A stretch of DNA of 34,130 bases from CAJXCL01 sp964394335 (GTDB lineage Bacteria > Nitrospinota > Nitrospinia > CAJXCL01). The stretch spans positions 1-34,130 of the forward strand of contig CAYMVZ010000014.1 of assembly GCA_964394335.1 (NCBI GenBank). The letters run 5' to 3'. Below the pieces are notes generated by a model that was not told the DNA's origin, searched no databases, and was given only the letters and a program-made list of their open reading frames with translations. This document shows, one piece after another, positions 8,636-16,596 of the stretch. Numbering within the stretch: the stretch's first letter is position 1; the number at the start of each line of letters is the position of its first letter. A program made the translations under genes and the position numbers.

Positions 8636-9562
8636 TTATTCGTTTATCAGGCTGTTAAGAAACTCCTTCAATGTTTTGTCATTTAAAGAGCCATAAATAC
8701 CAAAAAGGTCTTTATTTAATGGAATTAAGAACCAGTCCCCTTCAAAGGGATCTAAAACTTTATAATAATTTTGCTCTTTATATTGTAGCACTTGAGATTC
8801 AATATTATCTTTTTTAAAAAAATCAGTATACTGATTTAGAAGTTTCTTGATTTCATCATTATTACCTTCTATCAAAAACGCCGTGAACCTTTCTCCATCA
8901 ATTTCATATTTCTGTTCATATACATTATTGACAAAACTCAGCCCATGATAATTTTCCTTAATGAATTTATCAGTGTTTACTCTCCTTCCATCCCGGGGAA
9001 ATTTCTCAAACTGCGGCAATGAGTTTTGAAGATCACCGAATTTTTTTTCAATTTCCCCGGCAAATTTAACAAGTGGAGCATTCTCTTTGAACGCGCTAAT
9101 TTTTATGTAGTACTGCCCTTTAATAAAGTTTAATGTTTTTTGAGTAAGGAAACCCCGAAAACCCACTTCGACAGGAGTCGCGTTTTCTCCGGATTCATCC
9201 ATTATGATACCAAAGGCATTTTTACTTTTTCCCATATCATATATATCAACTACGAAATCAGAATTATTCTGTTCAGAAGATTCCGATGAATAATCCGCCA
9301 CAGCAAGCTTTACAAATCCTAACGCTAAGAAATATTCCGCGTGACCATTAATATATTCATAAAGGTTTTCCCTGGTAAATTGGCGGATTTGACCTACCCG
9401 CTGATAGGTGTCATTTTTTTGGGGAAGATAGGAAGTAACTAATGACTTGGAGGGGGTATCGGTTTGAAAGTTTAGCAATCCCGGATCATAATTCTGCCCG
9501 TTCATATAAATAATTATAGCTATTATTGGGAGTAAAGAAAGAAGGAGATAACGATAAACCAT
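8636..9562 (-). CDS. DUF6599 protein with N-terminal membrane anchor
   Basis: This 308-residue protein starts with a hydrophobic segment (YRYLLLSLLPIIAIIIYM, residues 3-20), likely a signal anchor or uncleaved signal peptide. The DUF6599 hallmark follows: LYEYINGHAEYFLALGFVKLAVADY and then VVDIYDMGKSKNAFGIIMDE. No catalytic motif can be assigned. Genes of this family are often next to DUF362 and 4Fe-4S membrane proteins, as here, so the three probably form one extracytoplasmic system. The short gap of 16 bases to the GxxExxY gene shows how tightly that insertion sits behind it. Confidence 0.8.
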   Translation of the reverse strand: MVYRYLLLSLLPIIAIIIYMNGQNYDPGLLNFQTDTPSKSLVTSYLPQKNDTYQRVGQIRQFTRENLYEYINGHAEYFLALGFVKLAVADYSSESSEQNNSDFVVDIYDMGKSKNAFGIIMDESGENATPVEVGFRGFLTQKTLNFIKGQYYIKISAFKENAPLVKFAGEIEKKFGDLQNSLPQFEKFPRDGRRVNTDKFIKENYHGLSFVNNVYEQKYEIDGERFTAFLIEGNNDEIKKLLNQYTDFFKKDNIESQVLQYKEQNYYKVLDPFEGDWFLIPLNKDLFGIYGSLNDKTLKEFLNSLINE

Positions 9563-9868
9563 TATTCAATTGTCAATCGTCAATTATAAATTGTCAAGTA
9601 AAGAACCCCGTGCTTCCGCACGGAGTATACAGGGTTGTTTTTTTTATGATTAGCAGGAAAAAACTATCCAGTTAATCCATATTTTCTATCAAAAATTATC
9701 TTAGCGCTTGTTTCCCTTAGTCAGGCCGTCCGAAAACGGTAGAATTTGTCATTTCGACTGAAAGGAGAAATCTTGAACTTCTATATGATCAATGGATTAA
9801 GATTTCTCGCTCCGCTCGAAATGACAGGTACATGCAGTTTTCGGTTAGCCTGGGTCTAAGGGGGCATG
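9563..9868. other. Intergenic region with hairpin and repeat element B
   Basis: This gene-free stretch separates the DUF6599 gene from the YedE gene. It contains a GC-rich hairpin CCGTGC-TTCC-GCACGG at 9608-9623, followed on the plus strand by a T-run (TTGTTTTTTTT), and then the long inverted-repeat element B. A related hairpin (CCCTTGC-TTCT-GCACAGGG) occurs at about 16392-16410. No small gene was recognised. Confidence 0.45.
9722..9852. repeat. Long inverted-repeat (MITE-like) element, copy B
   Basis: This is the second copy of the element at 5252-5382, about 130 bases, in the opposite orientation: its left arm (TTTCGACTGAAAGGAGAAAT) pairs with the reverse complement of copy A's right arm, and the other way round. 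The ends read CAGGCCGTCCGAAAAC and TTTTCGGTTAGCCTG. The element ends about 17 bases past the stop codon of the YedE gene, so it may also serve as its transcript end. Confidence 0.75.
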
Positions 9869-11014
9869 CTATTTCAGCATAACTAATTTTTCTGTTGTTT
9901 CATTCCAGGCTGCTAACCAATACCAGAGATACATAATTCCAAAAACAAATAACAGAGCGATCAACCAGCTATTGAAGATATCCGGGAGAAAGCCCCTTTT
10001 AAAATAAGAATACTCAAACACAATCTGTAAAATCACATGTGTCCCAGCTGCTGACAGGGCAAAAGCGAGTACAGCCAGCCATAACTTTACATGTCCTTCC
10101 CCGGCACGCCATAGAGAACCTGAAGCACAGCCACCGGCAATAACCATTCCAATAGCAAATATAAATCCGCCAATTACTGCAGGCAAACCTGCTGAAGGAG
10201 CTACATGAACAGTAAAATCTCTAATTTCAGAAAATTTTAATATCGAAAAACCGGCAACACAGACTAAAAAAGCCGCAACTGCTGCTTTTGTCATCTCTCC
10301 TTCACCGGTCATAAAAGGTTCTCTAAAGGCTCGCACAAAGCAGAATCTGGATCTCTGGTTTATGACTCCTAATATTACTGCCAAACAGAAAATAACACCT
10401 AGAACATTTAAATCCGCGTAATCGTAATAATAGGGAATAAGTAACAACCCAGCAATTATTACAAAAAGCCCTGAAAAAATTTGGAGCATGGGTGGGAGGT
10501 AAAAAGCTGTTCCAGCTTCAGCAGGCTTTTTTTCAGGTCTTCCCATATCCCATATTACATATTTAAGTCCCACAATAGTACCGATAAAGAGACCTAACAT
10601 CATGTATAAGCCGCTTACTGAAAGGGCGCTGATGGAACTATAAAATCCGCCTATGGTGCATCCCCTGGCAAAATTTGCCCCAATTCCCATTAATATCCCC
10701 CCAATAATACCTTTCATTGCTTCTTTAAGAGGTGGTATTCGTATGCTGAACTCTTTTGCCAGCAACGCAGAGCCAAAGGCGCCAAGTAAAAAAGCTATAT
10801 CCATTACTGAGCTGGTATGTTCCAGAGGAGATATTTGTGCAACATCCGGAAAATTTGGAATGAACTCAAGGAGATGCAGTCCCCAATTTCGTAATCCCGC
10901 AAAAACAGACCAGGGACTTTCAAAGGCAAACATCATCGTATTGACAAAGCCAATGAGCAAAGCGCCAATAAATGGAGACCACTGGCTTTTAAAAAGACTT
11001 TTCCATATTTCCAA
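9869..11014 (-). CDS. YedE/YeeE (TsuA-type) thiosulfate permease
   Basis: This 381-residue membrane protein of the YeeE/YedE family imports thiosulfate or related sulfur compounds. The three conserved Cys of the transport path in TsuA are present: FARGCTIGGFY (Cys119), NQRSRFCFVRAF (Cys225) and IAGGCASGSLWRAG (Cys296). About ten hydrophobic segments are visible. The gene lies 15 bases behind soxZ on the same strand, so it is likely co-transcribed with soxYZ. That context points to a sulfur compound as substrate and to delivery of sulfur from periplasm to cytoplasm. Which compound is moved cannot be read from the sequence. Confidence 0.9.
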   Translation of the reverse strand: MEIWKSLFKSQWSPFIGALLIGFVNTMMFAFESPWSVFAGLRNWGLHLLEFIPNFPDVAQISPLEHTSSVMDIAFLLGAFGSALLAKEFSIRIPPLKEAMKGIIGGILMGIGANFARGCTIGGFYSSISALSVSGLYMMLGLFIGTIVGLKYVIWDMGRPEKKPAEAGTAFYLPPMLQIFSGLFVIIAGLLLIPYYYDYADLNVLGVIFCLAVILGVINQRSRFCFVRAFREPFMTGEGEMTKAAVAAFLVCVAGFSILKFSEIRDFTVHVAPSAGLPAVIGGFIFAIGMVIAGGCASGSLWRAGEGHVKLWLAVLAFALSAAGTHVILQIVFEYSYFKRGFLPDIFNSWLIALLFVFGIMYLWYWLAAWNETTEKLVMLK

Positions 11015-11029
11015 TTATGATACTTCCTG

Positions 11030-11374
11030 TCAGGAGAATTTAATTTCTTTAGAAGCTTTAAACGTTTCGTTTTGATTACTTTGAAAAACAACTTTCAGAG
11101 TTGCTTCCTGATCCGCTTTCACAGGGAATTCGATTCTTGGGTTCGGACTTACGGCAGAGGACATTAAAAAAGTACAAACTTTTTCTTTACCATAAAACAC
11201 TTCCATTTCTCTTAGATATACTGCCGGTTCTTTTCTATAAAAATCGTCCGTATCTCCTATAGTTGCCAGACCTGTAAGAGAAGGGTATTTCGGCTGCACA
11301 GCTACATTAATAATATCCCCTTTTTTAATCTTACGGGGTAGCTTTATTCTCGGAGGTTTTATTCTTCTTGCCAA
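11030..11374 (-). CDS. soxZ: Sulfur carrier complex subunit SoxZ
   Basis: SoxZ is the scaffold partner of SoxY in the periplasmic sulfur-carrier complex. The sequence ARRIKPPRIKLP, then KKGDIINVAVQPKYP, then a C-terminal TLKVVFQSNQNETF is typical. I chose TTG at 11374 as start. It sits one base after the soxY stop, is preceded by GGAGGGGG at proper distance, and gives 114 residues beginning like other SoxZ proteins. An in-frame TTG at 11395 would add seven residues and overlap soxY, but has no better signal. SoxZ lacks a signal peptide, as usual, and is expected to be exported with Tat-directed SoxY. Confidence 0.88.
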   Translation of the reverse strand: MARRIKPPRIKLPRKIKKGDIINVAVQPKYPSLTGLATIGDTDDFYRKEPAVYLREMEVFYGKEKVCTFLMSSAVSPNPRIEFPVKADQEATLKVVFQSNQNETFKASKEIKFS

Positions 11375-11375
11375 T

Positions 11376-11840
11376 TTAACATCCCCCTCCAACAATTCTA
11401 ATCATAGCATCTCCAACCCACCGACCATGTTTACTACATGCTATTACAGCATAGACGGTGGTAGTACCCGCTGCCATTCGAGCCTGGAACTTCAAATGTG
11501 GTTTTCCATTTTGTGGAGAAAATAAAAATCTCCCCTTGGTCGCGATGGGATCTACCATTACAATAATGTCGACACTTTCAATGTAATGGTCCTTTTCCAT
11601 CGGATGATCGAGAGCAAATTCTATAGGCACAAATCTACCATCTTCCGCAACCATGGGAATTTTAAGTTTGGGTGTATGAGTTTTTTCCAGACCTTGTAAA
11701 TTATCGATATCCTTCGCTTTTTGAATGTCATCAGGCAATGCTATAGCGGCAGCAAGTTTGGGGTCTACTTTTCCAAGCAAGGATAAAGTAAAAACCCCCA
11801 TGCTGACATGCTTCACAAAGTCTCTTCTATCTAATTTCAT
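11376..11840 (-). CDS. soxY: Sulfur carrier protein SoxY
   Basis: SoxY carries sulfur intermediates covalently on a C-terminal cysteine that swings between enzymes. The 154-residue product has a Tat signal (DRRDFVKHVSMGVFTLSLLG, residues 4-23), a middle GRFVPIEFALDHPMEKDHYIESVDI typical of SoxY, and ends AMIRIVGGGC. The usual tail is GGCGG. Here the carrier Cys is the very last residue, with three Gly before it and none after. The codons for this tail also form the ribosome binding site of soxZ. No SoxAX, SoxB or SoxCD gene is in the window, so its partners differ from the classic Sox cycle or lie elsewhere. Confidence 0.92.
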   Translation of the reverse strand: MKLDRRDFVKHVSMGVFTLSLLGKVDPKLAAAIALPDDIQKAKDIDNLQGLEKTHTPKLKIPMVAEDGRFVPIEFALDHPMEKDHYIESVDIIVMVDPIATKGRFLFSPQNGKPHLKFQARMAAGTTTVYAVIACSKHGRWVGDAMIRIVGGGC

Positions 11841-11875
11841 AAAATATTAATAATAATTTAATCGATCTCTATTCG

Positions 11876-12226
11876 TTATTGATTCCATTTTTTAATAAGT
11901 TCCGACAACTTTTTAACCTCTTTTTCCGTAATATTCTTGGTCGGCGGCATCCCCCCTTCATATTTGCCAGGATACCTTGACTTTTCTTTAGGGACACCCT
12001 TTAAAATCATTTCGTTTATGGTTCCGACATCGTATTTTCTAAGAAAATCGTTGCTACGAAGCCGAGGAGCATCTCCTCCGCCTTTTGCTTTTCTGCCATG
12101 ACACTCGGCGCAAGTATTCAGGTAAATGATCTTAATGTTTTTATTCGGAAATATTTCGGCTGCTGAGATAGATATTGGTAATAAAAATATACCGCAAAAA
12201 ATAAAGATAACTATAAATTGATTCAT
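11876..12226 (-). CDS. Small periplasmic c-type cytochrome
   Basis: This 116-residue protein has an N-terminal signal peptide (IVIFIFCGIFLLPISISAAE) and one haem-binding CAECH motif (Cys39, Cys42, His43). Met93 in GGMPP is the likely sixth ligand. It is a class I cytochrome of minimal size. It lies directly behind the beta-propeller gene (three bases apart) and before soxY, so it is probably the electron acceptor of this sulfur module. No sequence feature decides between SoxX-like, SoxE-like and general cytochrome roles. It is shorter than SoxX, and I see no second haem. Confidence 0.88.
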   Translation of the reverse strand: MNQFIVIFIFCGIFLLPISISAAEIFPNKNIKIIYLNTCAECHGRKAKGGGDAPRLRSNDFLRKYDVGTINEMILKGVPKEKSRYPGKYEGGMPPTKNITEKEVKKLSELIKKWNQ

Positions 12227-12229
12227 ACA

Positions 12230-13087
12230 CTATTTACCAGACAATGGCGTTGCAAATGCATGATGGGGTTCTCCATCTACGCTCATCGTATGGATTACTT
12301 CGTTAGTCTTTGCATCGATCTGGTGCAGTCTTTTGCCAAATGTTTCCGCAACCCAGTATGATTTATTATCCGGCATCGAACCGATAGCGCACAAACCTTC
12401 AGCATCTTTTATTTCGATGCTCCCTACTTCTTTTTTGCTTTTTGCATCATAAATTGCGACTCTGCTTTCACCTCTCAGGCTAACCAAAATATTTTTTTTG
12501 TCAGGGGAAAAGGCAACTCCGTGAGGAACTTTTCCTACTTTGAACTCTCCCACCATTTTTCGTTTTTTCCAGTCGATAATATAGACTTTATTGCCTGTGC
12601 CGCCGGCCACATACATATTTCCATCCGGTCCAAAAACAAACTGGTGTGAATCACTGGGTGTCTTGACAATGTCATACTTTCCGGTTATGCGGTCCAATAC
12701 AATAACTTTTTTATTCTGGCTGGCAGAGATTACGTGCTTTCCGTCAGGCGCTACCAGAATTCCACAGTTTTTGGTTGTTTCAGGAATGGGAAACCATTTG
12801 CTTACACCTTTTTTTGCAATATCATATTCCACAATATCGGCCGGAGGCATAGCATTAATGTATAAATATTTTTGATCAGGTGAAACAGTTACCCCGTGAG
12901 ACCCAAGCACCGGTAATGGGACATAAGAAACAACTGTCTTTGTTTCCGGATTGATAAGAGCCATCTGTTTTGTTTTATCAAGAATTACGCGAATAAGGTA
13001 ATCAGGTTCAGCCTGAACTATCTTTACAGAAAGGATCATAGAAAAAATAAAAATACACATGGATAAAATTGCCGTTTTTTTTAACAT
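12230..13087 (-). CDS. Secreted YVTN-type beta-propeller protein
   Basis: This 285-residue exported protein has a signal peptide ending near VQAEPDY. Several repeats of the pattern P-D-x-K-x-(V/L/I)-x-V-(S/A) follow, for example VSPDQKYLYINAM, VAPDGKHVISASQ, FGPDGNMYVAGG and FSPDKKNILVSLRG, which form a beta-propeller of the cytochrome cd1 C-terminal or YVTN class. A haem d1 or other cofactor is not indicated. The start is supported by GAGGAGGAATAAAA just ahead. It heads the run beta-propeller, cytochrome c, soxY, soxZ, yedE. Its task, perhaps a docking or substrate-binding protein for the cytochrome, is inferred from place only. Confidence 0.8.
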   Translation of the reverse strand: MLKKTAILSMCIFIFSMILSVKIVQAEPDYLIRVILDKTKQMALINPETKTVVSYVPLPVLGSHGVTVSPDQKYLYINAMPPADIVEYDIAKKGVSKWFPIPETTKNCGILVAPDGKHVISASQNKKVIVLDRITGKYDIVKTPSDSHQFVFGPDGNMYVAGGTGNKVYIIDWKKRKMVGEFKVGKVPHGVAFSPDKKNILVSLRGESRVAIYDAKSKKEVGSIEIKDAEGLCAIGSMPDNKSYWVAETFGKRLHQIDAKTNEVIHTMSVDGEPHHAFATPLSGK

Positions 13088-13261
13088 TTTTTATTCCTCC
13101 TCTAAAAAGTATTCAATAAAAGTTTACCCTCCGTAGAAGGTTCGCTATAAAATGGTTAAACCCTGATAATCATACAAAAAATATTTCGACCAGGCCTTCT
13201 AACAGGGTTTATATTAGAAATCGGTGTAACGAAAAGCCACCCCCTTCCTCTTTTAATTTTA

Positions 13262-13666
13262 TTAAGATGATGTCGAAACAAACCTTAGATAACTAACAAT
13301 ATCCCAAATCTCATCATCCTTAAGTATCAAACTAAATGGCGGCATTTCAAACCAGACACCACCATTTTTGATTTTTTGAAACAAAAAACCATCTGATACA
13401 TCCTCGATCTCACCACCTACAAAATTCCACGGCTGTGCTTCAAAACTTTCAGCAGAAGGTCCCTTTCCATCAGCTTTTTTTCCATGACAGATGGCGCATC
13501 TTTGCATATACCGCATTTCCCCATTTTTTTTTGAATTTGGATCTGAAGACCTGGGGTTTTTTAGCGCCTCAATGTCCACATCTTCCGCTATAACATTACC
13601 CACATTACTAATAAGAAGGACAACAGAAATAAAAATAATTATAAATAGACGTTTTTTCATAATCAC
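13262..13666 (-). CDS. Periplasmic class I cytochrome c
   Basis: This 134-residue protein has a signal peptide (KRLFIIIFISVVLLISNVGNVIAE), a haem site CAICH (Cys57, Cys60, His61) and a likely axial Met108 in WFEMPPF. It ends in the DDEIWDIVSYLRFV helix common in cytochrome c of this class. The start could be the first Met or the third residue (Met-Lys-Lys). It is separated from the beta-propeller gene by 174 bases with a strong ribosome binding site for the latter, so the two may or may not share a transcript. It probably joins the electron path of the sulfur module. Confidence 0.88.
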   Translation of the reverse strand: MIMKKRLFIIIFISVVLLISNVGNVIAEDVDIEALKNPRSSDPNSKKNGEMRYMQRCAICHGKKADGKGPSAESFEAQPWNFVGGEIEDVSDGFLFQKIKNGGVWFEMPPFSLILKDDEIWDIVSYLRFVSTSS

Positions 13667-13849
13667 TTATCTTGATCTTATCATATATTATAAGATTAGG
13701 TTCTATTCATTTAGTTGCAAACATTTCATCTTAATCTATTCTGCAAACTTGCAAAACTGCGTTTTTTAGCACAATTTTTTTAATTAGGTCGGGCGACAGC
13801 TCATTTGGTTGTGACCCTTCCACTCTGAGTTCATCAGCGTCCCATAAAT

Positions 13850-16228
13850 CTAAACTTTTTTCTTTACCAGAAGCCTGTAATGTCCTGTGCCTGTTTTTTC
13901 CATTTCTAAAATTTCCTGTCCGTCATTTTTCAAGCTATTTGGGACATTTTTTATCGGTTCTCCATCATCAAGAAAAAGCTCAATCAAGTCACCTGTTTCC
14001 ATCGTTTCAAGCTGCAGTTTTGCTTTTACGTAATTAAAGGGACATTTCACGCCTTTGAGATCGAGCAGGCGTCCATTAGATTTTTCCTTTTCCTTCTTTT
14101 GCTCTTTCATGGTCTTAAATTGAAGGGAATCGTCCATGGATTCATATAAGTCGGCAACAGTAATGGTTAGCTCTTTAATGGCTTCATGGTATTTCGCAAA
14201 GTCATCATCTCCAAGGTCTCCACTTTGGTACTCTGCTGCCATATTCAGGAGATCAATGAATTTAGCATCTACCACCTTTTCCTGATTAATAAAAATTTCT
14301 TCAAAATGGGCGAATGCCTCCAGGTCATCTCGTGCTTCCACACCCCTTGTTACTAAAAGGGCGCGGGATGAATGACTAATCGCGGAAAAAAGCTTTGCCG
14401 CGGGATTTTTATTATCACTCAGAATTTTTTCCGCATCTGCAATCGCGTTTTTTGCGTCTTTTAAATCAACTTCCATCATGTCAAATATCCCGGCGCCGCA
14501 CTCCCCTTCACCTCTACCCGAAAGAGAGAACTCTTCTTCAGAACCCCAGTCAAAATAGTAATCTTTATTTTCTTCAAATGCAGGGACTGTTTGATGTTCT
14601 TTGATAATTTCCTTTAAAACGGTTTTGCCTCTGCTTGCTATATATTTATAATAATCTTCATTTCCTGCATTTGCTTTGTAGTCGAGCAGAAACTTTAAAA
14701 GAATCGTAGGAATTGCTTTTGAAGGAGCGATGTCAATTCTCTCTCCGAAGACGGTTTTTCCTTCTTCCACTCTTCCCCCTAAGGTGATCATATAATAAGG
14801 AATCATTCTTTCGCCGATTCGCCGCGCTGCTCCAAAAAGACCTATCTGCCCGATAGGATCTTGTCCGCAAGCATTCGGGCACCCGCTTATGTTTATTTTA
14901 AGATTGCTAATCGGCTGCAGGCTTTCCCTGTTATCGGTAAATTTTTTATTTAGTGCTGAAGCCAGGCCTCTTGAAAGACAAATTCCGGGTCTGCAGGTGG
15001 AAGCTCCAGCGCAAACACTGATATCTTCCACGGTTTTTACCCCGGTCCGGTTCAAATCGATTTTTTTCAATTCATTATAAAGATAATTAAGCTCGGATTT
15101 ATGAACCCACCGTATAACAAAATTCTGATCCTGCGTTGACCTCATTGTGCCTTCTCTGAATTTTCTAACCACGTTCGCCAGGCGTATCATTTTTTCAGCC
15201 GGGATGTGGCCGAGTTCCATAAAGATAGTCACGTAAAAAAAATCTTTCTGCTTCTGGGGAGACAGGTTCTGGGATAGCCACATTTGATAATTTTCATCTT
15301 CTTTATTTTCACTCGAGTCTAAAGAGGCTTTAGAGTTTTCAGATGAAGCAGGGATTTCTCTAAGATCAAGTTTAATACCCCCTTCACTTTTTACTTTCTC
15401 CAATTGATCCTTATATAGCTTAATGAACTCCTCTCTCCCAAGCTTATTAAATAAAAACCTAAGCCTCGCTTTATGCTTTCTTTTTCTGTTTCCGTGCTTA
15501 TCGAAAAGCCTCATGACTGCTTCAGCCACGTTTCCTGCTTCTTCAGCAGGGATAAAATTTTCTAATTTTTCCGCTACTTTTGAACTCGCGCCCATACCTC
15601 CTGCCACATAAACCCTGAATCCCTGCTCTTTTTTTCCATTTTCCGTTCTGTGCGCAGCAATAAACCCGAGGTCATTTACGGTGGCAAATGCGCAGTCATC
15701 TCCGCAACCGGAAAAAGCGATTTTGAACTTCCGGGGAAGGCCAAATGACATGGGATTTTTTATCAGGCGCTCTGTTAATGCGATATTGTAGGGTGCCACA
15801 TCAAAAGATTCTTTTTCGCAAACCCCGGCGTCAAAACAGGCAGTAACATTTCTCAATGTGTTTCCACCGCCACCCCTGCATGTCAGTCCTACTTCTAAAA
15901 GCTCGGACATACATTTTGGTGTGTCTTTCAATCCAACCCAGTGGATTTGTATATCCTGCCTTGTCGTAACATGCAGAATGCCGTTTCCACGTTTCTTACT
16001 GATTTCGGAAAGTTTTTCCATTTGCACGGGAGTAATTCCACCTGCTGGAATCCTTACCCGCATCATAAAAGTATTGTCAGTACGCTGTTCATAAACACCG
16101 CGGACAACGCGTTTACCCCTGAATACCTTAAAAGGAATATCTCCTTTTAAATAGCTCTCGATCTCAGACTTGTAGATTTCAATATCTTCTTTTAAATTCT
16201 CTGGTGGATGATAAAAACTTTTAATCAT
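13850..16228 (-). CDS. Siroheme sulfite/nitrite reductase with HEPN-like and TusA domains
   Basis: This 792-residue protein has three parts. Residues 1-540 are a two-repeat sulfite/nitrite reductase of the NirA/CysI family. The C-terminal repeat has CAGASTC (406-412) and CPNAC (450-454), the four Cys of the 4Fe-4S-siroheme site. The N-terminal repeat also keeps a Cys pair set, CFDAGVC (131-137) and CGDDC (175-179). Residues 575-700 are helical and HEPN-like (GECGAGIFDMME, then SHSSRALLVTRGVEARDD). Residues 720-792 are a TusA sulfur-carrier domain with Cys729 in KCPFNYVK. A TusA domain on the reductase suggests the enzyme receives or releases protein-bound sulfur. It is upstream of the cytochrome and Sox genes on the same strand. 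The true substrate, sulfite or nitrite, is not settled by sequence, though the context favours sulfur. Confidence 0.88.
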   Translation of the reverse strand: MIKSFYHPPENLKEDIEIYKSEIESYLKGDIPFKVFRGKRVVRGVYEQRTDNTFMMRVRIPAGGITPVQMEKLSEISKKRGNGILHVTTRQDIQIHWVGLKDTPKCMSELLEVGLTCRGGGGNTLRNVTACFDAGVCEKESFDVAPYNIALTERLIKNPMSFGLPRKFKIAFSGCGDDCAFATVNDLGFIAAHRTENGKKEQGFRVYVAGGMGASSKVAEKLENFIPAEEAGNVAEAVMRLFDKHGNRKRKHKARLRFLFNKLGREEFIKLYKDQLEKVKSEGGIKLDLREIPASSENSKASLDSSENKEDENYQMWLSQNLSPQKQKDFFYVTIFMELGHIPAEKMIRLANVVRKFREGTMRSTQDQNFVIRWVHKSELNYLYNELKKIDLNRTGVKTVEDISVCAGASTCRPGICLSRGLASALNKKFTDNRESLQPISNLKINISGCPNACGQDPIGQIGLFGAARRIGERMIPYYMITLGGRVEEGKTVFGERIDIAPSKAIPTILLKFLLDYKANAGNEDYYKYIASRGKTVLKEIIKEHQTVPAFEENKDYYFDWGSEEEFSLSGRGEGECGAGIFDMMEVDLKDAKNAIADAEKILSDNKNPAAKLFSAISHSSRALLVTRGVEARDDLEAFAHFEEIFINQEKVVDAKFIDLLNMAAEYQSGDLGDDDFAKYHEAIKELTITVADLYESMDDSLQFKTMKEQKKEKEKSNGRLLDLKGVKCPFNYVKAKLQLETMETGDLIELFLDDGEPIKNVPNSLKNDGQEILEMEKTGTGHYRLLVKKKV

Positions 16229-16533
16229 TTTAGATTCCTTATAGTGCTATGTTTTACATTATTAATATTTATTTTTTTTTGTATAACCAATGAAAAATTT
16301 CTGAAAGTTGCTCTTGGCTTTTTAAAACTATAATTTTCAGTATCTGAAAATTCATGTGACAAGTCAAGCGCATCAAAAATTGAATAAAGAAGCCCTTGCT
16401 TCTGCACAGGGCATTTTAAAGGTCATTATATTCTTAGTAAACTTGACTTTGCAGGTGGATTAGTCTGTGTACTTTAATAGACACATTTAGTGAACCAAAA
16501 CATTAACCCATTGATTTTAATGATACTATTTCA
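16229..16533. other. Intergenic region upstream of the reductase
   Basis: This stretch holds the divergent control region between the reductase (minus) and the small Cys-rich gene (plus). I see a short hairpin CCCTTGC-TTCT-GCACAGGG at about 16392-16410, like the one at 9608-9623. The minus-strand open frame overlapping the reductase start has no family resemblance and is rejected. No other gene is recognised. Confidence 0.4.
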
Positions 16534-16550
16534 TTGGCACAAAATCTGCA
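16534..16550 (+). promoter_or_regulatory. Sigma-54 (-24/-12) promoter
   Basis: The sequence TTGGCACAAAATCTGCA has GG and GC separated by exactly ten bases and matches the consensus TGGCAC-N5-TTGCA closely. Transcription would start near 16561, about 35 bases ahead of the start codon of the small Cys-rich gene. This predicts that the gene needs an enhancer-binding activator. The activator gene is not in the window. Confidence 0.65.
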
Positions 16551-16596
16551 ATTTAATCAGGGAAATCATGGAATTTCATTAAGAGGAGGAAGTCAG

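Noticed and set aside
13850..16228. Ordinary assimilatory nitrite reductase
   Set aside because: The TusA domain, the sulfur-gene neighbourhood and the absence of nitrate or nitrite transport genes make a sulfur substrate more likely, though nitrite cannot be excluded by sequence alone.
16225..16407. Minus-strand open frame of 60 codons ahead of the sulfite reductase
   Set aside because: It overlaps the reductase start by four bases but has no ribosome binding site, no recognisable domain and an AT-driven composition, so it is probably chance.
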